Below, in pieces: positions 1 through 11,134 of a stretch of 64,000 nt of DNA. Origin of the DNA: Amoebidium appalachense (lineage: Eukaryota > Ichthyosporea); assembly GCA_963693365.1 (NCBI GenBank), contig CAVNZM010000009.1, positions 5,890,001-5,954,000 on the forward strand, read 5' to 3'. Every line of letters starts with the position of its first letter. Positions within the stretch are counted from its first letter, which is position 1. The position numbers were made by a program, and so were the translations under genes. The notes below the pieces were generated by a model, which saw nothing but the letters and a program-made list of their open reading frames with translations, ran no database searches and was not told where the DNA came from.

Positions 1-225
1 TGGATAAGGTCTCATGCTTGTGGAAGGCGCGCAATATGCAGGACTCGAATAGGCAACGAAATATGTTGGTTAAGATGACCGGCCGAAAAGAAGAAATCAC
101 CAGTAGAGACCTTCTTGCGGATTGGATTAACAAGAGTGTCATTCCACGACGGAGGAATGAAGCCCAACTCATAAAAGGCGGAGAAGAACTCGCTCACTAA
201 ATATGCAAACGGTGGAGGAGGAGGC
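1..225 (-). pseudogene. LINE reverse transcriptase fragment (left piece)
   Basis: The minus-strand reading from about 215 to 12 gives a run ending FSAFYELGFIPPSW followed by NDTLVNPIRKK. It resembles the early RT region of non-LTR retrotransposons (G-x-x-P-x-x-W ... V-x-P-I-x-K-K). The reading runs off the window edge. It belongs with the piece at 1292-2011, from which it is separated by a TRIM insertion with matching GAGGC flanks. The frames of the two pieces do not join cleanly, so the LINE is decayed. The clade cannot be assigned. Confidence 0.6.
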
Positions 226-604
226 TGTTGGAGTGCAGACTTACGCTCACTCCACAATATGTGTATGTTAGCTTTACAATTGGTTCCGTGTACACAGACA
301 CACGCTGACACTCGATCACCACATGCACATCTGCATAGTTGAGGAATGTTGCCAATTGTGTTTTGACTGCAAACGATTGGTTCACTGGTCCCAGAGATCT
401 CTAAACGAAAGTAACCAATCCGATTAGCGCCTGGCATCCGGATTACATTCCAGACTGCTGCCCCACGGGTATATAAGCCACGTCTCTGCCAGGTGCAGAC
501 ATGGAGTTCAGCCATGGAGTTAACACACTGAAAGCTGTAAAAAAACGGGTCAGCGCCCAAGCGCGCCACGACGACCCTAGTCACAGCGGACTCTACTTCC
601 AACA
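226..604 (+). repeat. TRIM 5' LTR
   Basis: 379-bp terminal repeat, TGTTGGA to TCCAACA. It carries a CCAAT-like segment near 413-418 and a TATATAAG box at 470-477, followed by two ATGGAGTTC-like copies near 500-520. The 13-bp motif expanded in the right-hand array is barely repeated here. Confidence 0.85.
470..477 (+). promoter_or_regulatory. TATA box of the TRIM LTR
   Basis: TATATAAG lies about 125 bp before the LTR end, downstream of a CCAAT-like site. This is the expected RNA polymerase II start region of an LTR. The equivalent in the second LTR is TATATAA at 1157-1163. Transcription itself is inferred. Confidence 0.55.
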
Positions 605-618
605 GGGTTATGGGCCCA
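605..618 (+). promoter_or_regulatory. Primer-binding site matching an internal initiator tRNA-Met segment
   Basis: GGGTTATGGGCCCA starts directly after the LTR. It is the reverse complement of the TGGGCCCATAACCC anticodon stem-loop of eukaryotic initiator tRNA-Met. Priming from a tRNA half cut in the anticodon arm is known for Drosophila copia. Confidence 0.75.
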
Positions 619-906
619 GACACGACACCGCGGCCTCTAACTTCACGTCCCATACGACGCCTTGAACGGAGGAGCCAGAAACCGACTTCTAGGCTGTACC
701 CTACACCCGCGAGTGTATTTCCGTGAAGTAGAGACTTTCGCTTCCACAAACTCCATCCGCAGCAGCCTGCGACATCAACGTCAAGTATTCCACTTCATTG
801 GCGGGGCACGCACCACAGTGGAATGCACACCCCGGTCTACCCTGCAAGCAGCCACACTCACTCTCTCTTCTCTAGTGGTGTGTACACTTCTCCAATTGGG
901 TAGGGG

Positions 907-1291
907 TGTTGGAGTGCAGACTTACGCTCACTCCACAATATGTGTATGTTAGCTTTACAATTGGTTCCGTGTACACAGACACACGCTGACACTCGATCAC
1001 CACATGCACATCTGCATAGTTGAGGAATGTTGCCAATTGTGTTTTGACTGCAAACGATTGGTTCACTGGTCCCACTGGCAGAGATCTCTAAATGAAAGTA
1101 ACCAATCCGATTAGCGCCTGGCATCCGGATTACATTCCAGACTGCTGCCCCACGGGTATATAACCCACGTCTCTGCCAGGTGCAGACATGGAGTTCAGTC
1201 ATGGAGTTAACACACTAAAAGCAGTAAAAAAACGGGTCAGCGCCCAAGCGCGCCACGACGACCCTAGTCACAGCGGACTCTACTTCCAACA
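907..1291 (+). repeat. TRIM 3' LTR
   Basis: 385-bp repeat nearly identical to 226-604, differing by a few indels such as an extra CTGGCA-like insertion near 1075-1080. It is followed by target duplication GAGGC at 1292-1296. Confidence 0.85.
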
Positions 1292-2011
1292 GAGGCGTAT
1301 TCCGGGACCCGCCTCAGTGGTAATAACGGGCGGAGGGCACAATGCCTTAAAAAGGGCGGGTGGAAGAGCATCCGGACCACATGCCTTTTTGGGTTTTAGG
1401 ACAGAAATAGCACGTTGAACGTGCGCAGCATTAAGATAGCTCAAAAATTCGCCTGGAAATGAAGAATCAATCGGCCAGGAGGGTGGTGTGGAGAGTAAAG
1501 AATGTGAAGGGTGCGTGGAAGGAGCAGAGTTTAGGTGGAATAATTCCAAATCGGAATAATAGTCATCGGTGGAAGTGATGGTGTCGGTGTTTATCAGGAC
1601 TACATGTAATAATGATGGAAGGGCCAAAATGGCCTAGACTCTTGAGAGTAGAAATACAAGAATCACGGTGGGAAAGCGTTTGGCCTAAGTGGTCTAAGGT
1701 AAGAGATGGTCGTAACCGAACATAGGGATATTCGACACTACCGACAACACTATCACCTAATTCAAATAGAAAATTAACAGGAAGAGAATAACATACCTCA
1801 ACAGGCTATATACGGGTCCCTCCGCTGTCGAGCATTCTGCACGGCCTGGCAGGAGGGTGAGGTGAATCTCCTTATAATTATAGGCATTTTGAATTCTAAG
1901 CCGATTGAGTTCACTGTGGCACTCTTAAATTTGCGAGCAACTTGAATAAGGCGTTTAGTTACACGAACAGTGTGTGAAACAGGAGTGGAAATTTGAATGA
2001 CAATAGGCTTG
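1292..2011 (-). pseudogene. LINE reverse transcriptase fragment (middle piece)
   Basis: The minus-strand reading from 1627 to about 1297 contains VQRAISVLKPKKACGPDAL followed by PPALFKAL. This is the LINE RT signature A-I-x-x-L-K-x-x-K-A-x-G-x-D with the P-x-x-x-x-K that follows. The part upstream on the minus strand (1630-2011) is interrupted by stops and would correspond to the linker between endonuclease and RT. It ends where the gypsy element begins, with GCTTG at 2007-2011 repeated beyond the gypsy at 17824-17828. The LINE is therefore older than both insertions. Confidence 0.65.
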
Positions 2012-2740
2012 TGACATATACTAATCCGTCTCAGCAGATTAGCCTAAGTCTACGATCGAGATCGGGGGGGGGGGGGGGGGGGGGGGGGGGTGGCCCGGGT
2101 CCACAGATCATCAAGATCAAGTCCGGGGCCTCAAGATAGCTGTACAGCTGCGTGCATCTTGCCTCTGCCGGCGCAGGGCATTGGACCACGTCAGCCGGGG
2201 CAGCCGACCAATAGAATTCTAATTAGTGTGTAGGATAGATCGTAGGAGGACTTAGGAATGTGATTGTTCGGGCAGAAGCCCTTTTGTAAGTATTGGCAAG
2301 GTTTGATAGTGTATGTTGCCAAACGTATTTATATATTTAGATGTAGACTCTGAAAGGGGGGAGGGAGGGGGGGGGGGAGGATAGTATGAAATGTAGATTT
2401 AGACTCTGCGGTGCCACTAGGGGGAGGGTGAGGGGTGAGACATGGATAAATATATTAGTTGTCAATGAGTAGATCGACTTAGCTCGTGCAGGCGCACGAT
2501 AAAAGTAGATCGGAATGTTTGGAATGTGGCATCGTAGGGGGCCAGGTGATGATGATCTTTGAGGGCACGGCCTTGATGGCCTCAGTTGTAACTTAGTCTC
2601 ATTCCGTACGGATCTAAGTTTGCCCGTCGGAGCCTGGTCTGAATAAACTTTACCGTTTTTCCGTACACGTTCGTTCCTTTTCGTGTGTGTACACTTAGTA
2701 GAGTGCCGCGTCTCTAGTACATACACAATAGGATACGACA
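2012..2740 (+). repeat. Gypsy copy 1, 5' LTR
   Basis: 729-bp repeat starting TGACATATAC and ending GGATACGACA, matched at 17096-17823. It contains an uninterrupted G run at about 2066-2090. I see no clear tRNA 3'-end match in the bases after 2740 (AGCTACACC...), so the primer is unidentified. Confidence 0.85.
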
Positions 2741-2892
2741 AGCTACACCTTTCTTTTAGTGCGGTTTCTCGCGCTAGGGTAACGCGGTGACAGTTCCTTC
2801 TGGGCTGTTGCTACACCTCAAACACACAAAAAAAAAAAAAAAAAAAAAAAAAACATAAACACAACCACACGAGTTCGGGCACACACCACACA
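2741..2892 (+). other. Gypsy leader with long A tract
   Basis: Untranslated leader between LTR and gag. About 26 consecutive A bases at 2828-2853 lie 40 bp before the gag start. The inverted copy keeps this feature as a T run at about 21178-21207, so the tract is a family feature and not a chance insertion. Confidence 0.6.
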
Positions 2893-4237
2893 ATGGCTAA
2901 GTTTAACGTAGACATGTTCTACGCATTGGCAGCGGAGGATAGCTCCCTGCACACACAGGTACCACAGGTTCATACACTAGACGTTAGACAGACCACAGCT
3001 TTCAGTTTTACACTCAAACACGACTCGGAAATACCTAGGTGGCTTAGGACACTCCTAGCTAACACACCCACACTAGTGTTAGACACAAAGAAGGCCCCCA
3101 CTGTGGCGGCCTCGTGCTTAATGATCAAGCAGTGCATCGACCACAAGACTATGGCCGACCTATGCACCCTGATGGAGGAGCACCCGTACCGGGCCGAGCA
3201 GGCCCCCCAGGTGACGGCTCGTATATACGAGCAGCAGTACGACGAGGGGAGGGACGAGATGGTGTCCCCGGACGCTCGGCCAGAAACGTCTGGCCGCACG
3301 GTTCATCCCCGACGACGAGGACGAGAACAGCACCGACGACGTGGACGGGGAGCTCGAGGCCTTCACACGGCCGGAAAGCGAGCTCGAGTATACGGCCCGG
3401 CTCGTCGGCCGATACCTGACGGCCGACCGGCGCCGTACCTTCAGGGCCCAGCTCAGAGAATGGAAGTATACCTTTCCCACTTTAGATATGTCCCCCGTAG
3501 AAGCTCGTGCATTCTTTGAGAGGGAATATCGGGTCTTGGAAGACCTTTGTGAGTTAGCTGGTGACGTGAGTGATAGGGAAAAATTCGAGTTTGCTCGTAA
3601 GGCTCTCTCTGTAAATACAGACACTGCACGCATGTTTGGGGAGCATGATGATGTAGATGAGGTGGTGTTGCATGTTAAACGTCACTTGCTTGCCATGCAC
3701 GAGGTTAAGTTCAATAAGAGGGATAAAAAGGAGGTGATGGAAGTAGACAAGAGAAAGAAGGAGAGTGGACAGAAGGGGGAAAAAGAGAAAAAAGAGGGTG
3801 AACAGCCAGATGCACTCACCATGTTGGTCAAGCAGGTTGCCGAGCTCTCCCAGGCCGTCTTTTCTGGCCGAGGGGGCTTCGGCTTCCGGGGTGGCCGTGG
3901 CGGCGACCGGGGTGGACACGGCGGTCGTGGCCGAGGTGGACGTGGAGGACAACAGCAGCAGTTCACCGAGAGGTTTGCCCCTTATCTTGCTCGGGGTGGT
4001 GGGCAGGGTAGAGGGAGGGGTGGAAATGGTGGTGAGAGAGGCCGAGGGGGGCACTGGGGGGGAAGGGGGGGCCGTGGTGCACACGGTGGGCCCCCCCAGC
4101 ATGACCGGGCTCCCGGTTATGCTTTGCGCCAAGGTTTTGAAGTCCCCCCTGGCCCCTTCTTTGGTGCATGTTACTTTTGTGGCCGGCAAGGGCACTCTGC
4201 TGCATATTGCCGTAGTTACATTGTCAAGAGCTATTGA
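2893..4237 (+). pseudogene. gag: Gypsy gag (frameshifted)
   Basis: Structural Gag protein. The reading starts at ATG 2893 (MAKFNVDMFYALAAEDSS), breaks once near 3264-3269, and resumes in the next frame to a stop at 4235-4237. The break is one extra C: copy 1 has TGTCCCCGG where the inverted copy has TGTCCCGG, and copy 2 reads through. The second half has a charged Lys/Glu-rich stretch, a long Gly/Arg-rich (RGG-like) region, and one CCHC zinc knuckle, CYFCGRQGHSAAYC, near the C-terminus, typical of nucleic-acid-binding Gag. A noncoding or shifted G-rich stretch (4238-4480) separates it from protease. Confidence 0.82.
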
Positions 4238-4479
4238 GTTCCGGGGGAGGGGGAAGCTGGGGTCACAGAGGGAGGGGGGGGGGACAGTATCGGTCCCCCC
4301 CAGGTTGCAGAGAACCTTCACCCTCCCCCACCCCAGGTTAAGCTTCCCTTTGCCCCCTCACCGCCCCGATACGTGTGGGAGCCGGGCATCGTCGTGGGTC
4401 CTCAAGACAGCGTCGAGGTGGTATGGCATGAATGTTTGTGGGGTGACTCTACCAAAGGTATGAATGGTGTGAATGTTTT

Positions 4480-5986
4480 GTGGTTGGGGGAGGTTCCCCA
4501 GCCACAAGTGGATGGTCTCAGTGTTTCTTGTCCCAACCCGGTGTTTGTTCTAACCACACCGGAGGGGGTTTCTGTGCCATTGTTTCCGGGGGGGGGGGGG
4601 GGGGGACACACACGAGTAAAGGGGGAAGGGGGGGGAAGGCACAGACACGTAGAAACACACCACCACAACAACATACGACGGTTGCAGACACACCTACACC
4701 CACACACACACCCACACATACACCAAACACACACACACCACCCACCCACACATCACACACACACACTCCACCACCACCCACACCACATACACACCCCACC
4801 CCACCCGTGCAGGCACCACAGGTAGGTATGTTGCACGTAGGTATCGAGGGTGTGAGTCTTCGTGGGCAGGGATTGGGTGTGAGTGATGATGTGTTGCTTG
4901 AATTGGAGGAGGATTTAGTTGGTTTTAGCCGGCATTATATAGACGTACGGTTAGCTGATGGTAAGTTGAAGGCTGTAACAGTTGCTTTGCTCGATGGAGG
5001 GGCTCAGGTTAATTGTGTGCATGCTTCGTTTATTCGTCGTTTTAATCAGGCCGGGGGGGAAATTCCTATTTTAGATGCTTCTAGCACAGCCTTAGGTAGT
5101 GCTAATAATAGTAGTATGTCTGTGGAAGGTGTTTGTGTGTTGCCGTGTGAGATAGGTGGCCAGGCTATGCACATTGCTTGTTATGTGGTTAAGGATTTAG
5201 CTCAAAGTGTTTTGTTGGGAGCCCCATTTTTCCGTAGACATGTGAATGCTTTGTTTGAACGTACGAATGTTTTAGAATTGCAGTCCGGCGTTAAAATTAA
5301 AACCCATGATGGGCTCGACGGTTATCAGTCTGGTGCTAGAACGGTAGCTGAAGTAGTAATCGAGCCTTATCAGTGCCAAACGGTACGTGTCCGAGCCGGC
5401 AATCACTTTAGGATAGGGGATTTAGGGGTTTTTACTCCGAAAACCCCATTTCAGGAGGTGGCCCAATGGACCCTTAGTAGGGTATGGCCGGATAAGACAA
5501 TAGAAATAGAATTAGTGAATCCGGGCATCGAGCCTATAGTGATTAGGTCAGGTGTTTCCGTCGGTAGTTTCACTAATGAGATTGGTAGTATAGAGGTCTC
5601 TCTTATTACCCAAAAGGAGGATGCCGGCTCGAAGGGTGACTCAGGAGGAGGGGGAACAACTTTACTTAACGTTAGCCACCAAAATGTCACCCGACACGAT
5701 TGGGGGGGGGACCGGGACAGCACCGGTCCCACTCCCCCGACCCCCAAGAGGAAGGAGGGTCACCCCGGGTGTGAGAATGTGCAGGCAAGGGGGGAGGGTG
5801 TTGGTCTAACCCGTGGATCTGACGGGTTAACCACCACCGTGGGGGGCAGGGTGGCCACAGACCTGGCCCCCCACATACATGCACTAACTCATCAGGAATT
5901 GCCCGGGGGCATGGGTGTGCCGGGGGGAGGGGGGGGTGCTAAGGGTGACCGCCTATATCCGGAGGTACCTCAACCTCACCCTGAGC
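4480..5986 (+). pseudogene. Gypsy protease region, cut by copia insertion
   Basis: The open frame begins with a His/Thr-rich low-complexity stretch produced by CA repeats (4680-4800). A retropepsin-like domain follows: VALLDGGAQVNCV (catalytic Asp at the LLDGGA motif; the usual form is D-T/S-G) and, about 80 residues later, SVLLGAPFF. The linker toward RT ends at 5986, where the copia LTR starts; the frame continues in the host element from 13372. DGG instead of DTG/DSG is also present in copy 2, so it is a family trait. Activity is unknown. Confidence 0.75.
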
Positions 5987-6911
5987 TGTTGAATTGTATA
6001 AGTATTTGGGATGAAAGCAGAGACACAGTGGTGCAGTATAAAAACACCACAGACACACACAACAACAAAGCACGGAACGATCGGAGCAGTGTACACAACA
6101 GACATCAATGTTTAGACACGACTGAACTGAATTTATTCTGATCTTCGAATAAATACCTGAAATTCCTCTAAGTCCAATCCATACATGATTTCCGACCAGT
6201 CGGAAATCAGATCTATCTCTAATAGAAACCAATCACTAAGAACCAATTGCTTTCAGAGAGATCCGGTACGCGGAGGCGTACACGATAGGACACAGACACT
6301 AGTTAAGGTCAACTCGTGTCATCATCAAGGAAGTTCTAACCTATGACATACTGCAAAGACTCAGACATATCACACTTAACCTTGATGATTGGTTAAAGCC
6401 CGGCAACACATGAAAACTAAAGTAAATTAATGAAGTCTAAACACACATGCTATTCTAAGTGTAGCCTAAGTGTGTTACCGTCCAATGAACACGTATTAAG
6501 TAACACAAATTTACCTAACATATATTAGTAGAAAAGAAATACGATTATACACATGAAGACAAGGAGAGAAAGAAAAGAAAATAAGGAAGGAGAAAGAGGA
6601 AGGAAAAGAGAGCACAGATCAACAAACAAGATAGTAATAGCATAACTATAACCAGAGATATTTATGTACACACGAACATGTACACGTCTCTCCATGAGTG
6701 GGTGGATCCGTGTACACACATATAAATATTCTAATCGATATTACAACACACGATTAAAGCCGATACAACACGATTACAAGTATACAAGCATATCGGAGAT
6801 CGATGCTACACTTTACATAATAGGAGTGTGGCATTTACACTAAGCATATGAACTGAAACATAACACAAACTGAGAAGATCTTACCATATGTAAATACTAC
6901 GTATTACAACA
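5987..6911 (-). repeat. Copia 3' LTR
   Basis: 925 bp, TGTTG...CAACA ends, nearly identical to 12447-13371. It includes a purine-rich stretch around 6551-6615 (minus: pyrimidine-rich). Confidence 0.9.
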
Positions 6912-7337
6912 TCCCCACTTAAGACTTTGAAGTTTGTGTTATCATATCCCCACTGCCAGTGAACTAGTGAAATCTCCCCACTTGAGAACAGAAACGGAAA
7001 GAAAAAAAAAAAAAATTAAAGTGTGTACTTTTCCGGGGGGGGGGGGGGGGGGGGGAGGGGGGAGAGGGGGGGGGAGGGGGGGGGAAGGGGGGGGAAGGGG
7101 GGGGGGGGGGGGGGGAAGGGAACCGGGGCAAAAACAACGAATATGTATAACGTGTATAGTCGGGGTTTGATTAACTGGGTTTTAAACCAGTGAAAGATAG
7201 AGTAGAGTCATGGTACAGGTCAAACCTTATATAAAAACCCTAAGTGGGCATACCCACAAAGGCAATATACATATGAAATAATGATTATGATAAAGTAAGT
7301 AGTAAACATTAGAAAATCACTCTTGAAGTAGGACGGG
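6912..7337. other. Copia 3' untranslated region with G-rich tract
   Basis: Noncoding sequence between the RNase H stop and the 3' LTR. Positions 7037-7120 are almost pure G with scattered A (G runs up to about 17). No gene seen. Confidence 0.6.
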
Positions 7338-8040
7338 TCAATCCACAATATCCGGCAAACAAAGTCGAGCACGATGGGTGACATGACTCGGGCCGGGGAG
7401 GGGTTTGGTGAGGATGTCAGCTAAGTTGTGGGCTGACTCAACGTAGTGGACAACCACATCCCCACTTGCAATGTAGTCCTTGGTGTTGTGATACCGGACG
7501 GCAATGTGTTTGGTACGGTCCTTGATGCCGGTGGAGTTGACGATGGCAATGGTCGACTGGTTGTCACAGTACACCGGAGTCGGAGCAAGCATGGGGCAGC
7601 CGAGTTCCTTGAAGAGGTCACGGACCCAAGCAACTTCTTGGGTGCCAGCATTGAGAGCAATCAGCTCAGCTTCAGTGGTGCTGGTGGCCGTTATGGGCTG
7701 GAGCTTGGAGTACCAGATGATGGGCATACCAGCAAACTCGATGATGTAGCCGGTGGTAGACTTCTTGCTGTCGGCACAACCAGCAAAGTCAGCATCCGTG
7801 TAGCATTCGAGTATGGGGGGCTGGGTGGCCGAGTACTTGTAGTCAATGCCAAGGTCAATGGTGCCGAGCAGGTACCGGGCCACACGACGGAGAAGGTCCC
7901 AGTGAGTCTTGCCGGGGTTGGTGCTGAACCGACCAACTTGAAGGAAGCCAATGGCATAGGCAATGTCGGGACGTGTGCACCGGGCCACCCAGAGGAGACG
8001 GCCGAGTAACTCACGGTAGGGCACGGTGAACGGGGGGGGG
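7338..8040 (-). pseudogene. Copia RNase H domain
   Basis: Minus-strand reading from 8024 to the stop at 7338. It shows the copia RT/RNase H junction (RPDIAYAIGFLQ), then YTDADFAGC (catalytic Asp), STTEAELIAL (Glu), and CDNQSTIAI (Asp), ending with HYVESAHNLADILTKPLPG, the usual copia C-terminus. The upstream join to RT is broken at a run of about 15 G (8031-8046), probably by homopolymer slippage or miscall. Confidence 0.88.
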
Positions 8041-9265
8041 GGGGGCAGTCAGCCAGGGAGACGGTGGTGCCTGCAGGGATGGGGGTAGACTTGGACTTGG
8101 CATCGGTGAGGTTGAAGTCGTGGATGATATCCATGATGTAAGACCTCTGGTGCATGTGGAGGTGATGGGGATCAGAGTGATTAAAATCAACACCGAGCAT
8201 ACGGTCAAATGGACTCATACGACAGCTGGCCATCTTGCTGATGTGGGCAGCCAGGTCACTGGCAGCAGTAGAACCCCGGGTGTTGGTGATGGTGGAGTCG
8301 TCGACGTAGTTACCAGCCCGAACCACATCGTTGTTGGGGAAGAACCGGAGGTAGATGCACGGGTCTGTCTTAGTACGGGTCAGGCCATGGGCAAGAAGAA
8401 TGCCGTCGAGGAAGTCGTACCAAGCCTTGGAGGCTTGCTTGAGGCCGTACAGGGCTTTCTTGAGTCTCCAGACCTTGCCAAGTGTGGCCATGGTGATGAA
8501 TCCCGGGGGTTGTTTCATGTAGATGGTCTCGGTGAGTGGGCTGTTGAGAAAGGCCGTAGACACGTCGAGTTGATGGATGTCATGACCTTCAACAACGGCC
8601 AGAGCTAGGATAGCACGGAGAGCAGCCGGACGGATGACAGGGCTCTCAATCAACTCATAGTCAACACCGTATTGCTGACTGAAGCCTTGAGCAACACCAC
8701 GGGCCTTGATCTTGGTGTCACCAGCCGAGTTGAGAGTTTTCTCGGAGACAATCCACTTGAAGCCGACGATGTTAGCACCAGGGGGAGGGTCAACAAGTTC
8801 AAAGATGTCTTTGTCAACGAAGGCTTGATACTCAGCAGTGAGGGCTGACTTGACCTGGTCACCATTGGGTCCGGAACACAGTTGACGGACAAGTTTGGGT
8901 AGTTGGTCGATGTTGATGGGGGGACCGGGGGGGACTGGCAGGGTGGTGGTGGCTTGAAGTCCAACCTTGCCCTGTAGACGGGCAGAACGATGGGGTGCAG
9001 GAACCGGGGGAGGTGGAGAACGGGGGGGGGGGAACTTGGAAGTTCGGAATTGCAGGGGGGGGCAACCTCCGGGCTGGACGGGGCCGAGTGGAAGTTGTCG
9101 GGGGAGCCGGGTCGGATGGGTGTGACTTTGCCAGGGGCAGGATGAGGGTCGGCAGGCTGGACGGGCACGGGGGCAGGGGGGCCGGTGGGGGGGGGGTGTC
9201 GGGGGAACGACGATGGCAGGAGGGGGGCCAGAGTACGTCCAGACAAACATCATCTTCAGTGTCAA
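8040..9265 (-). pseudogene. Copia reverse transcriptase
   Basis: The minus reading includes the copia RT landmarks GFKWIVSEK, KARGVAQGFSQ, QLDVSTAFLNS, KALYGLKQASKAWY, and the catalytic YVDD in GNYVDDSTI. A Pro-rich linker precedes the RT, as is usual between integrase and RT in copia elements. Poly-C/poly-G stretches near 9020-9060 and 9180-9195 break the frame toward integrase. Confidence 0.88.
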
Positions 9266-11134
9266 CTGTGGGGGGTGGGGTGGTCGAGGTAGCAGTAGTG
9301 TCGGGGGTCGGAAGTGTTGAGGGAATGTCGGACGGGAGATAAGCTGATTCGTCGAAAATCACATCACGGAAGAGGCCGACACGATGGGTGGTGGGGTTGA
9401 AGATCCGGTGGCAGTGTGATTGAAGATCATAGCCGATATACATGCCGAGTTTGACGGTGGGGGCCAGCTTGTTCCGTTTAGAGGCTGGCACATGAGTGTA
9501 GGCAGGGCAACCGAACACTTTGAGTTCGGAGATGTCGGGCTTGACACCGTAGAAAACCTCGAATGGTGTACGACCATTGGCAGTCGTGGACGGGGTGACG
9601 TTGATGATGTAGGCGGCATGTTGGAGGGCCTCAGCCCACAGTTTGGGGGACAGAGACTGATCTTGGACTTGATGGAGGAGGCAACGAACAATCTCTTGTA
9701 GGAACCGCATACGACGTTCAACGTAGCCGTTCAGTTGAGGGCAGTCCACCGGAGCATAGCTGGCCTTGATGCCCTGGGAGAGGCAAAAACACGGGTAGCC
9801 TTGGAGGTGAACTCAGAGCCGGAGTCGAAGTGGTAGACACCAACTTTGGAGGGGGCATGGGTAGCAACGAGGTTGGTGTGAGCTGTGAGAATGTCCAGGG
9901 TGTTTGTACGGTCGGCCATCGGGTAGATCTTGACGAGTCCAGAGGCACGGCAGAGAGTGACGAGAGCAACCTTGGAACCTCCGTACGATGTTGTGGTAGG
10001 CTCAAAAAAATCCCAATGCCATTCATGACCGGGGATGTTGGAGTGAGGACGGTCACCCTTGAACGGAGCCTTGGTGGTTTTACCCATAATGCAGCCATGA
10101 CAATCAGGAACATCACAGTCGAGGACAGACGAGGGGAGACCAATAACAAGGTCGTGTTTCACCATGTCCTTGATGCTGGTCATAGCACGGTGCCCCAGAC
10201 GATGGTGCCAGATGGATGGGTTAACACTGGTAGTGGCAGCCAGAGCCACAGGACGAGTGGGTGGTTGAATGGTGTAGTCCTTGAAGTAATACAGACCGTT
10301 GTGGAGACGGAGGTTGACGAGATGACGGCCGGTGAGTCGGTCGAAGAGGAATGACGGAGTGGAGGCATCATTCAAATCGTGACCCTTGATGTATTCGGCA
10401 GCAGCTTGGGATGTTGAAATGAGGAAGGCTTGGCCAGACGGGGTGTAGTAGGCTTCAATGGTAAGGGTGGCAGTGCCATGGTCGGTGGTGGTGTTGATGA
10501 CGATATGGCCGGTGTGGGTGGCCAAGACGGGGGTGCCATTGAAGGCAGCAACGGGAGTCGGTGTCGGAAGGGGAGTGAGGTCATGGAAGAACTCACGGGT
10601 GGGGCAGACAGTCATGTTACACCCGGAATCCCAGGCAGGGTCGGAGGACACGGGGACGGAGCTAGCATTGTATGCCGAGAAAGCAAAGGAGACAGATTTC
10701 TCACTGCCTTGACGGGAACGGTTGTGTCTGGACATACGGCATTTCGGCTCAGGGCAATCGATGATCGTGTGATCAGGCTCGTGGCAGTAGGAGCATGCTT
10801 TCACGGACGGGGTGTTAGAACGAGCCGGGGAATCAGAACGACGGGAACCCGAGAAACGGGAACGACTGGGGGGAACGAGACGTGGACCGGAAGGCAGGCC
10901 GGTGGGGGGGAACGGGATCGGGTGTGCTGACGGGAGAGACGAGTTCGGAGGTCCGTGCCAGGGGTACGGTCAAGTCGGTTGCGTAAGTCACGGCGAGGAA
11001 GATCACGGGGGGGAGCACTGGCATTTAATGCCATGCTGGACTTGGAGGCACGGTGGGCACGGTTGCTCCGGAGTTGCATCTTGAGGTCTTGACGTAGCTC
11101 GATGCCCTTGACGTGGTTGTGGAGGGACTCGAAG
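8859..11134 (-). pseudogene. Copia gag C-terminus, protease and integrase
   Basis: Reading down from 11134: the remainder of gag (basic, Arg/Ser-rich), zinc knuckle CSYCHEPDHTIIDC near 10797-10755, protease motif AWDSGCNMTVC, integrase zinc domain (HHRLGH ... CHGC), and catalytic motifs WDFFEP (Asp), HFDSGSEF (Asp) and PQLNGYVERRM (Glu). Frame breaks lie near 10800-10900 and near 9750 between the second Asp and the Glu. The integrase core then continues to about 9350 (KVFGCPAYTHVP). All landmarks of a copia polyprotein are present, but no single frame spans them. Confidence 0.85.

Larger units (their letters stand above)
226..1291 (+). mobile_element. Complete TRIM (miniature LTR retrotransposon), copia-type priming
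   Basis: Two direct repeats, 226-604 (379 bp) and 907-1291 (385 bp), both run TGTTGGA...TCCAACA and flank a 302-bp internal region with no credible coding capacity. The first internal bases read GGGTTATGGGCCCA, complementary to the initiator tRNA-Met anticodon stem-loop, as in the primer site of Drosophila copia (from memory). GGGTAGGGG just before the second LTR can serve as a polypurine tract. The 5-bp target duplication GAGGC lies at 221-225 and 1292-1296. The + orientation is set by PBS and PPT positions. The element sits in a LINE fragment. The same family forms the tandem array at 53532-56544 in opposite orientation. It must depend on another element for its proteins. Confidence 0.88.

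Noticed and set aside
12-749. 245-codon minus ORF at the left edge
   Set aside because: It crosses the TRIM boundary at 226. The part below 226 is LINE RT, while the rest is LTR sequence also found open in every TRIM copy; not a gene.
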